Below are positions 56,330 through 64,000 of a stretch of DNA of 64,000 bases, piece after piece. A model generated the notes under the pieces. That model made no database searches, had not been told where the DNA came from, and saw only the letters and a list, made by a program, of their open reading frames with translations. Every line of letters starts with the position of its first letter. The first letter of the stretch is position 1. Made by a program: the position numbers and the translations under genes. The DNA is from Rusavskia elegans (taxonomy: Eukaryota; Ascomycota; Lecanoromycetes; Teloschistales; Teloschistaceae). The DNA is taken from assembly GCA_011316305.1 (NCBI GenBank), contig SAUG01000053.1, forward strand, positions 592,828 through 656,827. Direction: 5' to 3'.

Positions 56330-58259
56330 TGCTTGGAGCTGAAGAGGCTCCGGTGATATTTAGGCTGGGCCAATGATCGAAACGAGGGTGACCCGGAAGA
56401 TGCTGTGGGCAGCTCGACGGTGCTCGCGCACAATCGTGTGATCGCACTGGGGCAAAAGATGCCGCGGCGGTGAGCTGCGCCTGGTGCTGTCAGACAACAA
56501 CGGATCACTCTGGCAAGATGAAAAGACCTTGGACAGGATACCTCAGCTCGGCAGAAGGGTACAAAGGGGGCTGTCACATATATGGAGAAGGAAAAGCCGA
56601 GGGAGGTCCGGAAAAGAAAAGCTGCCGGCAGCGGAACTGGATATTTATTCCACCGCAATGCAGCATCAGCTCCCAACAGCTCAGTGCTCGAGATACAAGA
56701 ATTGTCCTGTCATGCATGTCACCTATCAAGCGACCTCTTAGCGGCACCAGCAAATGATGGGGGCTGCCAGGGGATGCTGTAGCTTACTGCAATTGAAACG
56801 CATCTAGGTCGACCACTGCTCTCCATTGGGCCCAGCTCATGTATCCCCTCGCTCGTTTCAGGGCACAGACGACAGTCTAGTGCCGCTTGCACTGCGTTCC
56901 ATGAGGTGGAGGTACTCACTGTACTCTGCTGTACCACTTCGCTGTCATTATTATTTACACGGCCTGGTCAGCCTTCTTCCGTTTTGGGCCGGTGGGATGA
57001 CGGACGCGGAGGAGCCGAGGAGGGGAAGTCACCGAAATAGAGTGGCCGCGAGGGACTTTTCTTACGTCAAGGTACATGACTACAGAAATATATCAGAGTA
57101 AGGTATGCTTCTTGATTATGTATTATTCGATTCTGACTACTGCTGCCGTCCATGTCGCCGACTACGATGGGCAAGGGCCATTCGAAGCGAAACATTATTG
57201 ACGAGTTTTTGCATCTCCGACCATCAGCAGATCTGCGATCAAGGATCAAGCCACTCCCTCCCTGTTGGCGCCCAACGTTCGACATTCCGGCATTTCGTGT
57301 TTACCTCAACGCTGGGTCCACACCATGCTGAGCGACATTCCCTTCGACCGTCGGGAACGTATTGCCAACACAGAAGGATGGAAAATTGAGGGGGCAGCGC
57401 AATGATCGCCCGTAGTACTGCTGTGATTTCGCATCTGCTGCCATTTGCGCACCTCTCATGCTTCGTGAAGAAGAGTAGATGCCGGTCAGGGAAGGAATCT
57501 TGCTGCAGCCATCTTGAGTAGGTCCGATCACCCTCGTACTACCAGCACGCCGTTTCATCATCGTAGCCGTTGGGCTAAGGTTCTCCCTTGGATGAGCGTA
57601 ATCGAGTTTGCCAATCAATTTCCTCGGACGCGCAAGTCCGGTTCACTCGCCTGCAGAGCCGATGCGGCAAAACAAGGCGTGCAGATGTTCGTGTGGCTTT
57701 GCAGAGAAGTCTTTGGCGTGCCAGGCAAGCGGAAGCGAAGCCGGCTACTACGATCATCATCTCCCAGCCACGGGATGGCGCATGAAGCAAGTATGGAGAC
57801 GCCGTTGAAGCTGCACTGCAATGTCGCGCCGGAGATCTTTCGTCTGTCGTACGCTTGTGGCTTTGTGCAATCGCCCTCACGGCTCGGCCCCTTCCTGGAT
57901 CTCGACATGTTGCCAGATGCCATTGGTGCAGGGGCCCGTCCATCCAGTGGTCGCACTAGGTTCGTGATCCAAGCGCCCGCGTCTGCTACGACGAACACAC
58001 TCCGCTTGACATGGATCCTGGGTTGGCACTTCAAGACCGAAGCAGAGCATCGTCCCCATGATCTGCCTGCACAGCCGTTGGCGGCCATCGAGCCACCCGC
58101 TGCCGGATAGCCAGCACAACGCTTTCAACTGCACCGGCGACATTAGCCCGACCAGGAGCATGAACCATCCTTGAACATCGACAGGCTAGTGATTGGTGAA
58201 CGATCCTTGGGGCAAGCGACGGCCAGGCTAGCAGGTCTTGGTTCATCTGAGCCAATACA
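56330..58259. other. Long region upstream of bZIP gene, no gene called
   Basis: 1.93 kb between the bZIP start (-) and the PLP2 stop (-). Between 57510 and 58160 several frames on both strands are open at once (up to 198 codons on +), reflecting GC-rich composition. None resembles a family I know, and the longest opens with TTG. Most likely the promoter and leader of the bZIP gene. Confidence 0.4.
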
Positions 58260-59179
58260 TCAAGCCCACTCGTCGTCGTCGTCCTCGGCAGTGGACGAGG
58301 GCGGCATAGCCTTCCGGCCCGTGGGGGATGAGTTTTCCGCAGGTAAAGCCGAATGGGAGAGACGGCTATCGTTGCCCTTCAAGGCCCCAATATCGATTAG
58401 AAGCTTCTCCAAGTCTAGGACCGAGCAAGTCAGTACTACATAGAACAATCGCTATGCCAGCGCTGGAAGTATGGAAGTACCTTTGATCCCAGTCTTTGTA
58501 CCTGCCAGCTCTCTCAAGGTGATAACCTGACGCTTAATGTCGCCGTCATGATAGACGAGGATAGTGGGTGTGTTTTTGTCTGGGTAGCCTTCGATACACA
58601 TGTCTGCTTTCATCTCGCAAAATTTGATGTCGCCAAATTTGCGAGCCAATTCACGCCAGAGCTCCGTGAGGATCCGAGACTCGGTGTTGGCGCCGAGAGA
58701 GGAGGTCAGGTGGACAAGTACAAAAGCATGTGTCGATGCGTCGGTGACATCGCGGGAATAGTCTGGTTTCTGGATCGGATAAACCTGGTTGAAGACGCTA
58801 GTTCTTGATATGGTGGACAACTCTGCCATCCGTTTTTTGCTGCCGTCGTGTCAGGTGCTAGCAATGGTACAGGACTGTGTTCCATACCGATATTGTTCTA
58901 GAAATTCCGCATCTTCGTCATCTTCGAGCTCGTCTAGCTGGTCCAAGTCCTTGTCTTCCAGCCGGTTCTGGTGGGCATGATCTCTTGCATTTGCAATAGC
59001 CTCTTCAATTATTGGTGTGGGCGAAGGAGGCTTTTCTGGGATGATGCCATGTTTCCGCAAGATGTCGTTCCTGGGCCATCTTGTTAGCAACGGAGACTAG
59101 AAGTATGATCTTCTTAAAGTAATCACCATTCAGTATCAGCATTGGGATCATCAATTGGAACATTGACCGGCATATTCAT
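58260..59179 (-). CDS. plp2: Phosducin-like protein, Plp2 type
   Basis: Four exons: 59179-59127, 59070-58888, 58839-58481 and 58414-58260, coding 249 aa. Introns of 56, 48 and 66 bp restore DTEW-NDILRKHGIIP, EQYR-KKRMAELS and TGIK-DLEKLLIDIGAL. The N-terminal helix NDILRKHGIIPEKPPSP and the acidic stretch DQLDELEDDEDAEFLEQYR are hallmarks of the Plp2/PhLP2 group. A thioredoxin-like domain without the CXXC active site follows (about 85-205: HAFVLVHLTSS, FCEMKADMCIEGYPDKNTPTILVYHDG). The C terminus is acidic (EDDDDEWA). Plp2 assists the CCT chaperonin in folding actin, tubulin and G-beta-type WD40 proteins, and it is essential in yeast. Confidence 0.94.
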
Positions 59180-59620
59180 TTTAAAGGTTTTTTCGATTCG
59201 AATGTAACAATCAAGGCAAGGCTTCCTTGGAGATCACCCATAACCTTGGAATGGGAGTCTTCGTTGCTGCCTTGCATGCTACCTGATATTGCACTCGTAG
59301 ATCTTCAGCCCTGTCGGGCAAATAAGTCGAATTGCGCTTGGCAACAACTCGACCACCGTAGCAACTTCCACCTGACAACGTGGGAATTCGAATATCTCCC
59401 CAGCTTGATCAGAACTTACATTGCCCTCTTGTTTGGGGCATTGCGCGATGCGTGATCTCTTTCCTAAAACAATAATGTCCTCTGAATGAACGCCCGACGT
59501 ATACCTGACTTCACATTCCACGGTTTCCGTGCCTTCTTGCAATCCCACAGGAACAAATCTCCTCACACAGCTTCCCCTACATTCTGAAATTCAAGGTGGC
59601 TCGACCAACACACCTTCGCC
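59180..59620. promoter_or_regulatory. Divergent promoter region, plp2 / sec21
   Basis: 441 bp between opposed start codons. Both leaders must start here. Open frames on each strand (up to 95 codons) have no recognisable product. Confidence 0.5.
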
Positions 59621-62541
59621 ATGAGTTACGGCAAGAAGGATGAGGATGCGGATCAGGCTGTGGTCAAAGTCGATAGAACATCAGTCTTCCAAGAAGGTAT
59701 GAAGTACTAGAACTTTAGCCAATCCAGATTCACACCTACTGACCGGTGGATACAGCTCGATTGTTCAACTCATCCCCAATCTCCCCCAAACAATGCCGTA
59801 TTCTCCTTACCAAAATCGCCCTGCTCCTCTTCACTGGGGAGAGATTCCCTACCAACGAGGCCACCTCCCTTTTCTTCGGCATATCCAAGCTATTCCAGAA
59901 CAAAGATGCCTCCTTGCGGCAGATGGTATATCTGATCATCAAGGAATTGGCGAACACCGCAGAAGATGTCATCATGGTTACTAGCAGCATCATGAAAGAT
60001 ACGTCTGTCGGAAGCGATGTTCTGTACAAAGCAAATGCGATACGAGCTCTCTGCAGGATAATCGATGTAGGAGGTTGCTTCACTGTGTACTACCGTTGCT
60101 CATCCGTTTCAGGCTACCACCGTCCAAGCAATTGAACGGCTGATCAAAACGGCCATTGTCGACAAGACACCGTCTGTCTCCTCCGCTGCTCTCGTATCTT
60201 CGTACCACCTTCTGCCCATTGCCCGCGATGTTGTGCGGAGATGGCAGAGCGAAACCCAGGAGGCTGCATCTTCTTCGAAGCAATCCTCAAGCTTCTCACT
60301 CGGCTTCTCAACGTCTGGAGGCCAGCAATCATTTCAACCGAGCAGTACCAACTTCATGACGCAGTACCATGCCATCGGATTGCTCTACCAGATGAGATCC
60401 CACGACCGCATGGCGTTGGTGAAGATGGTGCAACAATTTGGAGCTCCAGGTGTAGTTAAGAGTGCTGCGGGCACGGTCATGCTGGTCCGACTGGCGGCGA
60501 AACTCATACAAGATGACCAGAGTTTACGGAAACCGATGATGCAGCTTTTGGATGGGTGGCTACGACATAAAAGCGAAATGGTTAACTTCGAAGCCGCTAA
60601 AGCAATCTGCGACGTTGACAATGTTACCGACTCAGAAATCACCCAGGCCATCCACACCTTACAACTCTTCCTTACTTCGCCTCGAGCTGTCACCAAATTT
60701 GCTGCCATCCGGATACTTCACCATGTTGCATCCTTTCGGCCACAAGCCGTTCAGCAATGTAACCCCGATATTGAATCGTTGATCTCGAATTCGAACCGGT
60801 CTATTGCGACATTTGCCATTACAACTCTGCTGAAGACCGGCAACGAGAGCAGCGTTGACCGATTAATGAAACAGATATCAGGTTTCATGGCAGACATCAC
60901 TGACGAATTCAAGATCACCATCGTGGAAGCAATTCGAACGCTTTGTCTCAAATTCCCATCAAAACAGGCCGGCATGCTTGCTTTCCTCAGCGGCATACTG
61001 CGGGATGAGGGAGGGTATCAGTTCAAAAGGGCCGTGGTGGAGAGCATTTTCGACTTGATAAAGTTTGTGCCGGGAAGCAAAGAAGATGCGCTGGCACATC
61101 TGTGCGAATTCATCGAAGATTGCGAGTTCACGAAACTAGCCGTACGGATACTGCATCTCCTCGGCGTTGAAGGACCCAAAACACCCCAACCAACAAAGTA
61201 CATCCGATACATCTATAATCGTGTTGTGTTGGAGAATGCCATCGTAAGGGCTGCAGCTGTAACGGCCTTGGCCAAATTTGGGGTTGGCCAGAAGGATCCG
61301 GAGGTCAAGAGCAGTGTTACCGTGCTTTTGACAAGGTGTTTGGATGACACGGATGATGAAGTTCGTGACCGGGCTGCCTTGAATCTCAGGCTGATGAGCG
61401 AAGAAGACGAGATGGCGAACCGGTTCATCAAGAACGAATCCATGTTCTCATTGTCGACCTTCGAACATCAATTGGTCATGTATGTGACGGCGACTGACAA
61501 GGCGACCTTTGCCACCGCTTTCGACATGAACAACATACCCATTGTGTCTAACGAACAAGCCCTTGCCGAAGAACGAACGAAGAAGCTCACTTCAGCAACC
61601 CCGACTCTCAAAGCTCCGAGCACAGGCCCTAAGAAAGTGCAAGCCAATGGTACCGCAGATGGCGCCGCCCAGGCTGCCGCGGCCGCTCAAAAACATAGTC
61701 AGTCGCTGATGCAAATACCGGAGTTAAAGTCACACGGATCGTTACTGAGCTCTTCACCCGTCATTGAATTGACCGAGTCGGAGATGGAGTACGTCGTTAC
61801 TGTCGTCAAGCATGTGTTCAAAGAAAACGTGGTGCTACAATACGAGATCAAGAACACCCTGCCAGATACGGTCCTGGAGGAAGTCTCGGTAGTCGCTACA
61901 CCGTCCGAGGAGGACGAGTCGTTGGAGGAAGAATTCATCATCCCTGTTGCCAAGCTCCCTACAGGTCAGCCGGGCACCGTCTACGTCAGCTTCAAGAAGA
62001 TGGGTGATTCGCCGTACCCTGTCACATCTTTTACGAACGTGCTCAAGTTCACAAGTAAGGAGATTGACCCGACGACTGGCGAGCCAGATGACAGTGGTTA
62101 CGAGGACGAATATCAGATTGAAGATGTTGAGCTGTCAGGCAGTGACTATGTCTTGCCAGCATATGCCGGCAGCTTCGACCATGTTTGGGAACAGACGGGA
62201 GCAAATGGGGACGAAGCTTCGGAAACGTTGCAGTTGAGTAATACGAAGAGTATTGCTGGTGAGTTTTATGACCAAGACTTGAGGCTGAGATGGCTAACGT
62301 TATGCCAGACGCGACTGAGCAGCTGGCGAAGACGCTTTCCCTGCAGCCTCTAGATGGGACTGATGTCAGCATATCCACAAGTACTCATACTCTCAAGCTG
62401 TACGGCAAGACTCTGGGCGGAGGTAAAATTGCTGCGCTCGTGAAGATGGCCTACTCGGCGAAGAGCGGCGTCACAACGAAGATCACGGTCAGGAGCGAGG
62501 AGGAAGGTGTTGCTGCTTTACTCGTTGCTAGCGTGTCATAA
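59621..62541 (+). CDS. sec21: Coatomer gamma subunit (Sec21)
   Basis: Four exons: 59621-59696, 59756-60066, 60113-62258 and 62309-62541, coding 921 aa. Introns of 59, 46 and 50 bp restore VFQE-ARLFNSSPISPKQCR, RIID-ATTVQAIERLIK and KSIA-DATEQLAKTL. The adaptin-N alpha-solenoid spans about 20-540 (conserved: NEATSLFFGISKLFQNKD, MTQYHAIGLLYQMRSHDRMA). A linker rich in Ala/Gln follows (about 570-610), then the appendage (ear) domain with its immunoglobulin-like and platform halves (about 640-921). As a core subunit of the COPI coat it binds Arf1 and cargo tails in Golgi-to-ER retrieval. The ear ends TVRSEEEGVAALLVASVS, close to other fungal Sec21 proteins. Confidence 0.97.
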
Positions 62542-62789
62542 ATCTGAGTTCATCTTGCAAGTTATACCTAAGCATCCTCTGCTAGAGTAGGCGTTTTCAT
62601 GATGATGAACTTGTCGTAGCTGGGAAAGCCATTGTATAGAACAATGCGGTTGATCTTGGAGCAAACAGGAGACGAGCATAAGAGCATTCGAGATATTAGC
62701 TGAAGACCTGCGAACATGGCATTTATGGTCGATGCGGAGACGACTCCGGGATACGCGATAGAGAACGGACCTCTAAAGTCACGTGCACT

Positions 62790-64000
62790 TCCTATTATAG
62801 CTAGCGTTGCCTATTTAGGACTAGCGTTTACTTATTATACGTACTTCTTCGCTATTTATAGATTTTCTTTTCTTTAACTTTTTAGAATATATAATATATA
62901 TTTATTTTTTATATAAATTTTTACTTCTATACTAGAATTTATAGTTATAAATCCGATATCGTATATTAAAATATTATTACTATTATTTAATACTAGTATT
63001 AAATATTATAGTATATAAAATTCTATTATAAAAATCTATTAAATCGCTATTATTTTTTACTATTAAAAGAATTCGCTATATATTATATAAAATAATAAAA
63101 ATATTAATAAATAATTAATTATTATATACGAACTATTAAAAGCTCGTAGCTATAATATAGAAATAGATTTTATTATTTAAAAAAATCTTTTATCCGATAT
63201 ATATATATTCTTTATATACTATAAAAATTTAAAAAATTATAACGATAGTTAAACGTAATATTAAATTTACTTTCGTAAAAGACTAGAATTTATAGTTTAT
63301 AGCTATACGGAATAAAGTAACCGGCTAGCGCGTTTAGAAATTTATCGATCTATTTATTATTCTAAAATCTAAAAACTTTTTAAAATCTATTAAATTAACT
63401 TTATAATAAATATAAACCGATACTATAAAAATAATAGCTAAAATAAAATTTAAATTTAAAAAAATAAAATTAGATTATATCGATAAAAAAAAGACTATAT
63501 ATAAAAAGCCGATATATTTATTAAAATAAATAACTTTATTTAGAAAATAGTAGCGAGTAATATTTTTATCTTTATTAAATACGAAAAATTATATCTATAG
63601 ATTTTTTTTCGTATATTTAAATTTAGATTCGTTTTAATAGATTCCGTTAAATTAATAGATATTATAAATTATTTAAATTGTCTGGAACTTATATGGAATT
63701 TAGTAGATATAAAAGTACTGGCCGATGGTACCGGCTAACTAATACGCTGACTAAACCCCGTTAACCGCGGCTTATTAGCTCTGCGGGATTCGTTATCTAA
63801 TTAGGCCTAGCGTTCAGCTTTATTTATTTATTTATAGAGGAACTTTCTATTTATATAGAAATAGTAAACTATTATTATTATTTTAAATCGATCTATAATA
63901 ATTAGTAATAATAAAAGGTTTATTTATATATATTATATAATATATATATAGCGTTTATAAATACTAATTCCCGTTTATAAATACTAATAATACTAGTAAC
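62790..64000. repeat. RIP-mutated AT-rich block (right end)
   Basis: Composition changes from normal coding/intergenic to AT-rich, CA/TG-depleted sequence shortly after CACGTG at about 62780, about 250 bp past the sec21 stop. There are no open frames. A short less mutated GC-containing stretch lies at about 63718-63820. The element type could not be recognised. The block continues beyond the window. Confidence 0.88.

Noticed and set aside
57514..58110. 198-codon plus-strand open frame
   Set aside because: Opens with TTG, and 122-157-codon frames on the other strand cover the same bases; no homology recognised.
1..64000. CRISPR arrays, rRNA genes, biosynthetic gene cluster
   Set aside because: No regularly spaced repeats, no rRNA-like sequence, and no backbone enzyme (PKS, NRPS, terpene) were found.

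Overview
The window comes from a filamentous ascomycete (Pezizomycotina; a Dothideomycetes-like genome would fit, but I cannot place it further). Genes carry short spliceosomal introns (mostly 43-116 bp, GTRNGY donors, CTNAY branch sites), the families are typically fungal (FunK1 kinase, modin-like, DPR dehydrin-like, RRT8-like), and both ends of the window are AT-rich blocks mutated by repeat-induced point mutation (RIP): CpA and TpG are almost absent, CpG is kept and no long ORFs survive. Exon boundaries below were worked out by hand from reading frame, splice sites and protein-family continuity; every spliced model closes in frame, with total length divisible by three.

Layout. 1-7180 is a RIP-degraded retroelement graveyard with two recognisable Ty3/gypsy pol fossils in opposite orientations: integrase plus chromodomain on + at about 460-1440, and reverse transcriptase on - at about 2500-2800. 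7.5-26.5 kb is a more accessory segment: a FunK1 kinase at the repeat border, two modin-like paralogues (10.5 and 21.5 kb, the first lacking the N-terminal membrane segment), a secreted DUF4185-like protein, an RRT8-like membrane protein, a mitochondrial CECR5-type HAD protein, an F-box protein, a dehydrin-like protein built of repeated exons, and a small secreted protein. 27.4-62.5 kb is mostly core: an aquaporin, a PA-TM-RING ubiquitin ligase, an unrecognised fungal protein, casein kinase I, an intron-containing tRNA-Leu(UAA), the TORC1 subunit Kog1/raptor, a Tea1/Kel1 kelch polarity protein, cytosolic AspRS, a HAD phosphatase, an AP-1-like bZIP factor, a Plp2-type phosducin-like protein and coatomer gamma (Sec21). 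From about 62.8 kb to the end is a second RIP block.

The core genes act separately: Kog1 in TORC1 nutrient signalling, CKI in growth and trafficking, Tea1/Kel1 in polarity, Sec21 in COPI transport, DPS1 in translation, Plp2 in chaperonin-assisted folding. There is no biosynthetic cluster, CRISPR array or rRNA. Two divergent pairs share short upstream regions (DPS1/HAD and PLP2/SEC21). The most unusual signal is a compound intron in the aquaporin gene (28316-28420) that reads best as a stwintron: one canonical intron sits between the A and the G of the acceptor of another, and only consecutive removal of both restores the first NPA motif in frame. The dehydrin-like gene, whose introns were duplicated along with its repeat exons, is second.
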